The translations under genes were made by a program, and so were the position numbers. From the NCBI GenBank assembly GCA_028023455.1, contig JAQFVV010006312.1, positions 1,800,001-1,864,000 of the forward strand: DNA of 64,000 bases, read 5' to 3'. The notes beneath the pieces are model-generated. The model made no database searches. It had not been told where the DNA came from and saw nothing but the letters and a program-made list of their open reading frames with translations. Of the stretch, positions 38,808 through 53,298 are shown piece by piece (the first letter of the stretch is position 1; every line of letters starts with the position of its first letter). This DNA comes from Epiperipatus broadwayi (taxonomy: Eukaryota > Onychophora > Udeonychophora > Euonychophora > Peripatidae).

Positions 38808-41630
38808 TTAATACATACTACACAACCATTGACACAAATATTTTTTGAATGATATATAAGAAATATTATTCAGATCAATTGAACATTCATATACAAATTT
38901 ATTAAACAACTTTGACCCAGAATAAACATATTGTCTTCTACTAGATTCCTTAAAAAATTTTGGTAAAGGTAATTGAAATTTATTAGAAAGACGAGTATTT
39001 AGAACATAAACTCTAGAATTCAGAAAAGGTTTAGCACAAAAAATATCAAAAATAACTCTATATTGATATAAGTGATTTACATCAAATAAACCAAATGCAA
39101 TATAAATATCTCGAACAGAAGAGGAACGAGATCTACCAAAAATAATGCGCAAAGTATAATTTTGCAAAACACGCAAAGAAGATAAAATATGTGGAGAAGC
39201 ATTACCCCAAATAATGATATTGTAAGATAAAATACTCTGATAACAGGCAATGTAAATAAAAATGAGAGCAGACCTAGGAAGAAATTTAACTAAATAATAA
39301 AACATATAGTTTAAATTACGTAACCAGTTGACAAAGATAGGTAATGTGATTTGTCCAGGACAATCTGGAGTCAATATATATTCCCAAATAACAATAATTA
39401 TCTACCAAAGGAATATTCTCACAAGTACATATACTATTATAATGCAAAATATACTTACAGCAAATTTTAATCTTAAGAGAAAAAAAGTACGCTTGTAAGA
39501 AAAAAGAATAGCTTTTGTTTTATCTAAATTGACCAACAATGAATTATATGCCAACCATTTACCAATTGAGTCCAAATCCTCATTCACTAATTTTTCAAGA
39601 AGATTATAAGAAACAGCATTGCAAGATAAAGCAATATCATCAGCAAAACCAAAAATCTTAGAATGTAACTTCAATGAAAATAAATCATTAATATAAATTA
39701 AAAACAATAGAGGACCAAGTACTGAACCTTATGGAACTCCAGAATTAATCAAGACAACATCACTGATAGTACCATAAATATTAGTAAACTGTTTCCTATC
39801 ATTTAAATAACTCTCCAACCAACTACCAATAGATCCACGAAAACCATACAAGTAGCAACGCTTAATCAAAATATTATGATTAACAGAATCAAATGCTTTA
39901 GATAAATCAAGATAAATAGCCAATGTTTTAAGTTCCTGATCCAATGAAGATGTTAAATACTGAACATGATGTTTTAAAGCATCTAATGTACTTCTGCCAG
40001 GAAGAAAACCATATTGATAGTCAGATAAAATTTTATTTTTAAACAGAAATGACAACATTTGATCCCTAACAATCATTTCCAATAATTTAGAAAAAACAGA
40101 AATAATAGCAATTGGCCTATAATTGACCATAAGAGTAGAATCACCCTTTTTATAAACAGGAGTAATAACATTAACTTTCAGACATTCTGGAAATGATCCA
40201 GACTGCAAAGATAAATTAAATAAATGAACTAAAATAGGCAAAAATGCAACCTTATTTTCTTTAAGCATCTTAGGTGTTATACCATCTAGTCCAAAAGAAG
40301 TGACATTTTTTAAACTATCAATTGCTACAGACAACTGAGATTCAGAAACATCAGAATATAAAAAAGAATTCAAACTTGAATAAGAAGACAAAATCTGCTC
40401 AGGCACATCACGCATCGATAAATTTACAAAATACTCATTAAACCGATCAGCTAAATATTTTTCATTATTCTGTAACTCAATTAAACTTTCATTATATTTA
40501 ATACATTTAATACGATCAGGAGAAGATTTTTTAATCAAAGAATTTATTGTTCTCCATTTCAAAGAAACATTTTTATCACTAAGAAATTCTTGATAATATC
40601 TAAACTTCAACTTTCTAATATCAGACTTAATTTCAACATTAAGTTTTTTTAAAACATCTGATGAGCCATCCAAAGATTTTAATACATTTCTCTGATTAAT
40701 TTTACATACCAGCGCATCTGTCACCCAAAGAGATCTTCTTCTATTCTTACTTGTCAATTTTAAATGAAACTTTGCTTTAGCAATTAAATCTAAACAAATA
40801 GCTTGGAACCCCAAAAATGCATCATTTACATTATCTATCATAAAAATCTCATCCCAATTCTGAACAGATAATAAATAATTCAATTTAGAAAAAGATAATT
40901 TCTCAACATATGCACAAACATTAATATTATCCATACAATTCAATATTTTTAATTCAGTAGCAAAATGATCTGTAAGAAATAATTTAGAAAGAGACGAATC
41001 AGAAAATAAACTGCGGCTTAATCTAACAAAAATATGATCTAAAAGAGATTGAGATATAGGAGTAATACGCGTAGGTGAAAAAAGCGTTTGACTAAATCCA
41101 TAGCTATAAAGTAAATTTAAATAATCTATAGTAGACTTACAAGCATTATTTAACAAATCAATATTTAGATCACCCATTAAAACAGCAGATTCTGAACCCA
41201 AATCTAATAACAAAGAATCAAGTTCAGTAACAAAATCCAAAACTTTACTTGTACATGATCTATATATAGCCAAAATAGAAAGCACACATTTAGGGAGTCT
41301 CAAAGTTAATAAAATACATTCTGCAGTATTAAATGTTGGAATATTGAAAGAAAAGTCTAAACCGGTTTTTATAAAAACCATAACACCACCAGATCGTAAA
41401 TGCATACGAGGAGAAAGTATACTCGTATAGCCATTCAAACTATATAAATTTTGTTCTTGTAAAGAAATCCAAGTTTCCGTTAAAATAATTATATCAAAAT
41501 GAAATAAAGGAAAATTATTTAAATAAACTACAAGTTCATCAAAATGACATCTAATGCTACGTATGTTTAAATGAAATAATTTAAGTGAAGCAAAATCTTT
41601 TTCCTGAGAAATCAAATCAGAATTTATCAT
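38808..41630 (-). pseudogene. CR1-like ORF2 (endonuclease and RT), nearly intact
   Basis: The ATG at 41630 begins MINSDLISQEKD. Endonuclease motifs are FHLNIRS, ILTETW, LMGDLNIDLL, SLLDHIF and FLTDHFA (about 41590-40970). RT motifs are ITPVYKKGDS, NYRPIAIISVFSKLLE, YQYGFLPGRST, YLDLSKAFDSVNHNIL, then GVP followed by TAA at 39729-39731 where PQGSVLGPLLF expects CAA. The same frame resumes LGPLLFLIYIND and FGFADDIALS (catalytic ADD, about 39630). Two compensating frameshifts bracket LVDNYCYLGIYIDSRLSW (about 39470-39360), which reads in another frame. The C-terminal part ends QWLCSMY at 38808. One stop and two small shifts are the only damage in over 900 codons. Confidence 0.93.
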
Positions 41631-41642
41631 AATAAATAAATT

Positions 41643-42548
41643 TCAGAATGACTCCAAATCACTTTCATTTCTAATTAAAACACGAGGAGAATTATAATCT
41701 TTTCTCACATACACTGATCCATTATGAATGAAAGCAAAACCTTGACCAGAACGTAACTTCTGTTTCGCCAACCATAAAAGCCTTCTATTGAATGGAGTCA
41801 AACGCTGATTAATATAAATACGTTTGTTATTATTAACCCCAGGCAAAATTTGAGAAACTGTTAAAACAGATTTTTTTTTTATTAAAAACTGTATGGCAGA
41901 ATTTCGTGATTTAAAACGAGCTACAACAAAACCTGGAGCTCCTGATTTATTTTTTGTACGAAAAACGTTTTCCAAATCTACAGCGACATCTGTAACACCG
42001 AGCTTGTCCGCCACGTTAGTTAAAATTAACGGCAAATTTTCATTTTCTTGACAAGGCAAACCCTGTATTTCAATTTCATGATCCAGATTAAATCGTTCCA
42101 TAGAATGTAATTTATCTTTCAATAACAAAATCTCATTCTCATTTGAAGTACAAGAATTAGAAAGACGAATTATTTCTTGATTATTCCGATCCACATTTTC
42201 ACGCAAAGAAATAACTTCTGTCCGCAAATTAGCAACTGCTTGAGATAACTCTGAAATTGTGTTGTGAATCACCGGCAATAATTTTAATTTATCCAAAATT
42301 TCCTCCAAAATTAAATCAGGTGAATTTTTAGCAGTCATAGATGAATCCAAAACATCACTAGCCTTAGAAAAACTAACTCTACAAGCAGCACACCTCCATT
42401 CTTGCTTCTTTTTTATAGACATTCTTCGGTAAGTAGTATCACTCAACGATGCACATGCAAAGTGCATACCGGACGTACAACCAAAGCAGGATACGAAATT
42501 ACCATTTTTTGGTAAAAGTTCTTTACAAATAGAACATGAATCCATCAT
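41643..42548 (-). CDS. CR1-like ORF1: PHD finger, coiled coil, FP-like C-terminus
   Basis: A 301-residue intact frame starting MMDS. Residues 5-57 form a PHD-type zinc finger: CSIC, CFGC, H-x2-C (HFAC) and CAAC supply the Cys4-His-Cys3 ligands. Residues about 80-155 are heptad-like and acidic/basic (NTISELSQAVANLRTEVISL), a likely coiled coil. Residues about 157-301 (EIQGLPCQENENLPLIL, VFRTKNKSGAPGFVVARFK, YINQRLTPFNRRLLWLAKQK, FIHNGSVYVRKD) resemble the FP25K-like domain found in ORF1 proteins of many jockey/CR1-type elements. The likely role is RNA binding and multimerisation in the retrotransposition complex. It lacks mutations while ORF2 has few, consistent with a young copy. Confidence 0.85.
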   Translation of the reverse strand: MMDSCSICKELLPKNGNFVSCFGCTSGMHFACASLSDTTYRRMSIKKKQEWRCAACRVSFSKASDVLDSSMTAKNSPDLILEEILDKLKLLPVIHNTISELSQAVANLRTEVISLRENVDRNNQEIIRLSNSCTSNENEILLLKDKLHSMERFNLDHEIEIQGLPCQENENLPLILTNVADKLGVTDVAVDLENVFRTKNKSGAPGFVVARFKSRNSAIQFLIKKKSVLTVSQILPGVNNNKRIYINQRLTPFNRRLLWLAKQKLRSGQGFAFIHNGSVYVRKDYNSPRVLIRNESDLESF

Positions 42549-42606
42549 TAAAAATTTAAAAAATCAAGAGAACAAGTAAACACGTCTTTACACTAGAAAA
42601 CCGGAA

Positions 42607-44399
<1,793 letters not shown>

Positions 44400-45330
44400 A
44401 CATATATAATTTAATGTAACCACTACACTGATGATAATGATCAAATAACCTAGCACTGAAGATTAGGTAATTATTCCAAAAGTATATAAAAAATCCTTTT
44501 TTCTAGATTCAAGTTAAAATTAATATTTAGGCACTAAACTTTCTAAATAGAAAGTTTATTTCTGGAAATTTTAATGTCATTGATCATTATCATTCTAAAT
44601 TACTTCTATTATCTCTACATGTCCTCCATTGAATTGCATGATTTCTCAGAATTAGTGGATATTAATGACATATGTTTGAAATGAGTTCAAAAGGCAAAAA
44701 CAAACTAAACTTGTTAATAAAAAGTAAGTTAGCTATTTATTTGTAATAAATAAAAAAAATATAAATTAGTTGCTTATATTTTAGAAATTATTTCCAGATA
44801 AATGCAATAAATAAAATACAATATATTAGAAAGAAAAAAATATAAGTATTAAAACTTAAGACCTTGTGGATAAATATTAAGATGTGATCTTACTGTAAAG
44901 TTTGAAACCATGATTTTCTGCAGCAATCATATGTTTCTTATATATGAACACATCTTCAATAATAGCTTTTAGCAATCTATTCCTGATTCAATTGTCCTCT
45001 TTGGATATAAGTGATGATAGATAGGGTAAATGAATCCAACAAAAAAAAAGATATATAGCAGGTCTTATAGTAAAGTCAATCTCTATTCTTATGGCATGGT
45101 TTTCTTCTATAAAGCAGGCAATGTTGCATTTGATGTTTCAATGCTTGTCTGGATACAATTGCATTGTTCCAGATTTTTTGACCAACATGGCTAATGTTTT
45201 TTAATCAGCTATACTAATGTGGATAAAGTATTGAAAAGTACTTTAAAACTGTTAGCAAGATACAGCTATTGGAAGCTTTTCTGAAAGAAACTTGGTTTCT
45301 TCTTCATAGAATCAGTTTGCACTGTTTTCT
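44400..45330. repeat. dispersed repeat C, copy 2
   Basis: Same orientation as 2980-4010. It shares CTAAATAGAAAGTTTA (44543-44558), TTGAATTGCATGATTTCTCAGA, AGTTCAAAAGGCAAAAACAAACTAAAC, TTTTCTGCAGCA, GGATACAATTGCATT and AAAACTGTTAGCAA. The frame at 45269-45469 has no domain. Confidence 0.5.
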
Positions 45331-46421
45331 TTTTGCGTCAAGGCTTATTAGACTACTGTTGCTTTTTATATCTATTTATATATTTCGCAACATGTTTTTT
45401 AATAATCCTATGCTTATTTATATCAGGATATTTATAAAAAAAACCTTTTTATCAAGACCTAATTACTAGATTTAATATATATTTATTTTGCATGTTTTTA
45501 TAAAAACTTGGTTTATTTATTAAATTATTTTATAAATGCTTATATAACAAAAAAGCATTTGATCTATTATGGTAGAATAGATAAAAAAAAAATCATGATT
45601 AAACTTTGAAATTTGTTCTCTAACTTTCTTACTTTTAGTGCTTTATAATTTTTAATAATGTATTTAGATGTGCCATTCAATTTACTACAAGAAAAGCCAA
45701 ATTATTTTTTAAACCATCAACATATTTTATTAAATATTGTTAATAATACAGTCCTGTAATACTACTAACTCCAGATGCAATCAAATTCTTTGAATTAATA
45801 ATCTTACTCTCTCTAGTCAAGTTGCAATCTTTAGTGTCTATGTAACTATACTGGGTTATAGATAAAGATGGGTAGGTTGTCTTGGCAACAGATTGACATT
45901 GTTGATTGTTATTGATATTGGTACTATTTAAGTGCTGTTTTTGTATATTCACATTTGAAAACCTATCTAGCCTTGAGCATTATTAGGTTTATTATTTAAT
46001 AATATATAATTTTCAGTGGAATTGAAAGTTATAATAGACTATTTGCTACTCTGTTTTCAGAATAAATTTGATTTGCCTGTTTATTTAAACTTCTTTGAAT
46101 TAATAATCTCATTCTTTTTAGTAAAGTTGCAATCTTTTGTTTATATATATTGACCATAGTTAAAGGTGGGTATCCACCTTTATTGTCAAAGGAGAATGCC
46201 TTGACAACAGATTAAGATTGTTTATTATTGATATGGATGTTGTTTAAGTGTTAGCTGTTTTTGTATATATATAATATTTTTGGGGTTAAACCATGCATTA
46301 TTTTGTATTAATTTCTGACATTTTAATGAAATAACATCCATCAGTGTCAATATTAAGTTTTAAAAAAAAAATTAGATCTCAAGTAGTAATGAGATTGTCC
46401 ATAAAGTAAAGATCAATCATC
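45331..46421. other. non-coding DNA with a diverged direct duplication
   Basis: TCTTTGAATTAATAATCT.A.TCT and ...AGT.AAGTTGCAATCTTT occur at 45786-45832 and again at 46091-46138. Each is followed by a GGTGGGTA-like block and a TTGACAACAGATT.A.ATTG block, so a unit of about 300 bp has been duplicated in tandem and diverged. No gene is seen. Confidence 0.5.
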
Positions 46422-46870
46422 TTATATATATATAATTGATAGTTGATTATTCAGAATAAGCTGATTAACAAAATGTTTATTTTCTTCAGTTGCAGCATTA
46501 ATTGATTTCAAGTTGATTTTAGAATAAATAAATAAAATAAATGGTCTCCACAAAGCTAGAATATGTTGTGCTTCATCAGTTTTATTTAAACCATTCCAGC
46601 TTAATATTTCAGTAGACTCCCTCATAATTCTCAAATCATATTTTTCCAAATTATCAAGTATTTTAGCATTATCAAAATCAGGTTTGTGACTAGTTTTTAA
46701 AAAATGTGAAGTAAAAGCTGATGTATTTAACTTTTAATTGACAGAATTTTTATGCTCCTTAATTCTGACATTAATTCATCTACTGTATTGTCCTACATAG
46801 ATTTTTTCCAAGAGCACTCTGTCTTTAAATTCATAAAAAAAAAATCATTAATTTTTTTTTGCTTGAGGAA
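46422..46870 (-). pseudogene. Penelope-like element C-terminus, GIY-YIG endonuclease remnant
   Basis: One minus-strand frame with two internal stops reads FKDRVLLEKIYVGQYSR, stop, INVRIKEHKNSVN, stop, KLNTSAFTSHFLKTSHKPDF, DNAKILDNLEKYDLRIMRES, then a C-terminal tail with LALW. The IYVGQ.SR box, the R-x2-KEH box and the R(I/L)xREx.EI box are the conserved elements of the GIY-YIG nuclease at the C-terminus of Penelope-like retroelement proteins. The upstream reverse transcriptase, expected at about 46870-47500 on the same strand, is too eroded to read confidently. Confidence 0.8.
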
Positions 46871-48186
46871 AAAAACAGTCTTTATGTTAAAATTGGATAG
46901 TCTTCTACTGATCTAAGTAGTGATTCCTTTAATATAAAGTAAAACTACTGCAAAACTAATCAAATTATTGATTTTATCCTCTTTTTACTTTTAGTACCAA
47001 TGCTATGTAAAGCTTTATATATATATTGTAACCACTAGAGAGTAGGATATTTTTGTTTTATTTCTTGAGTATGAAGTTCTTTATCAGACAAATTACAAGT
47101 TCTCATTAAAAAATATTTTGATACAGAAAATATTATTATTATGTATATGAGAATCAATAATAGACATTTATGTAGCATATAGATAAATATGCTTTGACTT
47201 GTTTTTTTTTAACATTTAACTTTTTCATAAATGAGTGCTGTTTGAAAATTGCAGTCATTATGTAAATATACTTTTTTTTAATATTTATTTTGGCTGATTT
47301 AAAAAATTTGATTATTAAAAGTTTTTGAAATCAGTGGTTTTGAAGTAATGATATTGAACCCACATTACATAAAACAAATTTTTGTAAATAGTTACTGCAG
47401 ACTTTGGATATACAATTACTAATAGAAAACTCTAAGTAATAAAATATCCATGATTAAATCACGGTTATATAAATAGAAAAATTTTGCAACAAGTTATTTT
47501 GTGAGAATCTATTGACTATGAATTTCATATAATCAATTGATAATCACAGAATGTTTTTATGATCACATTTAAACCATAATTGACCATATGGATTCATGCA
47601 CTTGATATATTTATTTAAAACATTTTTTTTAGCCATTCATACATTTTATATAAGGTTATTAATTATTAAAATTGCTAGTTGATTTCTTCTCTAATTTCAT
47701 TCTATCATTAATTTGTTTCTATAAATGCATTGTCTTTGATAAGATTAAGAATGATATTTTGTATGGTTTTGGTCTATTATGAACATTTTGAAATATAGAA
47801 CAATTTGCAATTTGTTTTTTTTTTAAAAAAGGAAAAAGTAATACTATATTATGATGTATTCATCAAAATTAGTTGTTTATGCATTTAAAAGGAAGATGTC
47901 TATTTGTTTTGCTTTTAATAATACAGTGATATAATGTTTATATATTAATTTTAACAATGATAGATTTTATTCAAAGTAACAGATTACATTTTCATGTATG
48001 TGAGTTTATATGAATATTGATTTTAAAATTACAAATAATGCAAAGATGATGTTTGATATTTATTTATAATAATCGCTCAATGAATTTGAAAAGACAAATG
48101 AACACAGGGTATCAGTGATAACTATGACCTAGATATTATCTCAATCAAACAGAGAATATAAAATAGCCATGGATCCACTTAAAAAT
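46871..48186. other. non-coding; may hold eroded Penelope-like RT
   Basis: The position upstream of the GIY-YIG remnant suggests old RT sequence, but no RT box is readable. The rest is plain AT-rich DNA. Confidence 0.35.
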
Positions 48187-48257
48187 CCATCCTCCTCCTC
48201 CTTCTTCTTCTTCTCTTCTTCCTCCTCCTCTTTTTCTTCTTCCTCTTCTTCTTCTAT
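48187..48257. repeat. polypyrimidine tract (TCC/TTC)n
   Basis: About 70 bases of pure C and T in TCC and TTC triplets. Strand asymmetry of this kind can form triplex DNA; that is inference. Confidence 0.85.
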
Positions 48258-51309
<3,052 letters not shown>

Positions 51310-51575
51310 AAGTCAGATGTCACATGACCTAATTTAATAAGCTTTTATTACAAATGCTATATATAGAACTTGTAAATAAGCTCTTAATAAGCTTTGCAGA
51401 ATATTCCCAACCCCATACCAGTTTTTGCTACTGGCATCCTCAGTGAGGTGCTAGGATATTCAATCATTAGATTAAACATACCAGGACAAGCCCAGCACTT
51501 TATCTAGTGTATAACTATTAAGTAGTAAGTCTAAAATTTTCAGACATCCATATGTCTTCCAATCCAACTATCTAA
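51310..51575. repeat. dispersed repeat B, copy 2
   Basis: Matches 5165-5500 (see there). It contains ACTGGCATCCTCAGTGAGGTG and TCTAAAATTTTCAGACATCC, and sits about 55 bp before a large inverted repeat. Confidence 0.5.
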
Positions 51576-51630
51576 CTTAAATAGCCATATGGGACTGAAC
51601 TAACTTTAGATACACTATATATATATATAT

Positions 51631-52212
51631 ATATGTAATATACAAATCAATACATATATCAAAATACAGTACAATTTACATAAATTATATTCTTTTAGAA
51701 GTACTTTCGATTATACACTTTGTAGTCTTTATCAACTATATAACATTGAATGATCAAAACGAGACAACCTTTAATAATACCCATAATTCAATTCAGATTT
51801 CCCACAATTCTGTTATCTTAACATTTGCTGACTGGCGATTCATTAACATTTGACGATTTCTTGAAATCAACATAGCCTCTTTTATTTTACGTTTATTAAA
51901 TTTGATTATAAAAATATGAAAATTATTCAAATTGAACGTTGTCATAATAAACGTAAAATAAAAGAGGCTATGTTGATTTCAAGAAATCGTCAAATGTTAA
52001 TGAATCGCCAGTCAGCAAATGTTAAGATAACAGAATTGTGGGAAATCTGAATTCAATTATGGGTATTATTAAAGGTTGTCTCGTTTTGATCATTCAATGT
52101 TATATAGTTGATAAAGACTACAAAGTGTATAGTCGAAAGTACTTCTAAAAGAATATAATTTATGTAAATTGTACTGTATTTTGATATATATATTGATTTG
52201 TATATTACATAT
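51631..52212. repeat. near-perfect inverted repeat, 268-bp arms
   Basis: Arms 51631-51898 and 51945-52212 are reverse complements with only a few mismatches seen (for example TTCGATTATAC against TTCGACTATAC, and CATATATC against TATATATC). The spacer is 46 bp. An ORF with GIY-YIG-like C-terminal features runs outward from the spacer in each arm. The arms are the 3' ends of a retroelement joined head to head. High identity implies recent formation or gene conversion. Confidence 0.92.
51898..52050 (+). pseudogene. retroelement GIY-YIG C-terminal fragment (right arm)
   Basis: The frame reads KFDYKNMKIIQIERCHNKRK, IKEAMLISRNRQMLMNRQSA, NVKITELWEI, then TGA at 52048. The (R)KIKEA..I......LMNRQ...I..LW pattern matches the end of the GIY-YIG endonuclease of Penelope-like and related retroelements. 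The same peptide, minus the spacer-coded start, is encoded on the minus strand of the left arm. There is no start codon; it is a 5'-truncated fragment. Confidence 0.6.
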
Positions 52213-53295
52213 ATTGTGAAACAAATACAGATATCAAAATTTATTTATTATATATATATAAATAAATATATAAACATGCAGGTAATTATTTTTTTTACAT
52301 TTTAGATACTTGAGAGGCCACAACGTTTTGTGTACTGTATTGTTATCTACTCTTACTCAAGTAAAACAAATTATTTTGTTGTCAGCTACTCAGATAATCA
52401 AATGATATTAAGGCACCATAATAACAACTAGAGTAGCTAAAATTCCATTCAGTGATCAAATAAACATTTTTTAAAATTTATTTTTTAAGATCTTTCATCC
52501 AAAAATCCTTAGCTATAGAATCTGCCACTTTCAACACTTTACTAAAATATTCTAAGCAATTTTTGATTACTAATGAATTGATTAAATCATGATCTATTAA
52601 AAAGTACTTCACAGAAGCTTTTTAATTGGTTTTTTATTTTACACAAACTCACAAAACATATATAAAGTAATTAAAGAGTTTAATAGCCAGTTTCTGCCAA
52701 TATGAAGAGTGATGATAAAAGCTAGAAATCATTTACAAAATTGTAATTTATTGTGCAATCAAAAAATATACCATATTAATAAAATGAATAAGGATTGTTT
52801 TATCATAAATGCTAAATAAATATAATGAAAAGAAATTTATATAAAGCTGTTGTTAATCAATGATAGGCAAATGAATTAAGAAGTTGTAAACAATCATTTG
52901 CTAGAGTAACGCATAACTCCCCTTTTTTTTTAATTTGATACATTTGATGGTAGAAATCCAAATCACTTATTCCAGAGCCATCTGTGAGCATGATTAATTA
53001 ACAAATACTACATCATCAAATAGATCTCTAAACTAGTTTATCACCACAGTAAGTTCTAATAGATAATAATAATAATGCTTACTAAATGATAATGAAGTAA
53101 AATAAATGGATTAGATAGCTGATGTGAAATATAGAATAAATGGAGTCTAAAGGAAATTATACATTTTATTGTTATATCAAAAGTATTTCAAAAAGCTTTT
53201 TAAAATTTAATTCAGTTTAAAAATTTTATAAATTTTAACACATCTCTTTTTAAAATGTTTTTAAACTGAACTAATCTATTATATATATATATATA
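52213..53295. other. non-coding AT-rich DNA, nothing recognised
   Basis: A possible acceptor TTTTACATTTTAG near 52304 precedes a short open stretch, but it does not resemble the aminopeptidase. Nothing else is supported. Confidence 0.45.
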
Positions 53296-53298
53296 TTG

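Larger units (their letters stand above)
38611..42606 (-). mobile_element. full-length CR1/jockey-like retrotransposon with PHD ORF1
   Basis: About 4.0 kb, between two (AAT)n arrays. The 5' end is ACTTCCGGTTTTC next to the array at 42607, followed by a 5' UTR of about 58 bp. ORF1 (42548-41643) is intact. ORF2 (41630-38808) follows after 12 nt. The 3' UTR of about 190 bp ends in four TTGAA repeats and then (ATT)n. This is the best-preserved element in the window. Its 3' UTR differs from the 21-23 kb element although both end in GAATT-type tails, so at least two related families share this habit. Confidence 0.93.

Noticed and set aside
52300-52362. Further aminopeptidase exon after TTTTACATTTTAG
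   Set aside because: The translation does not resemble the expected M1 sequence and the donor is weak.
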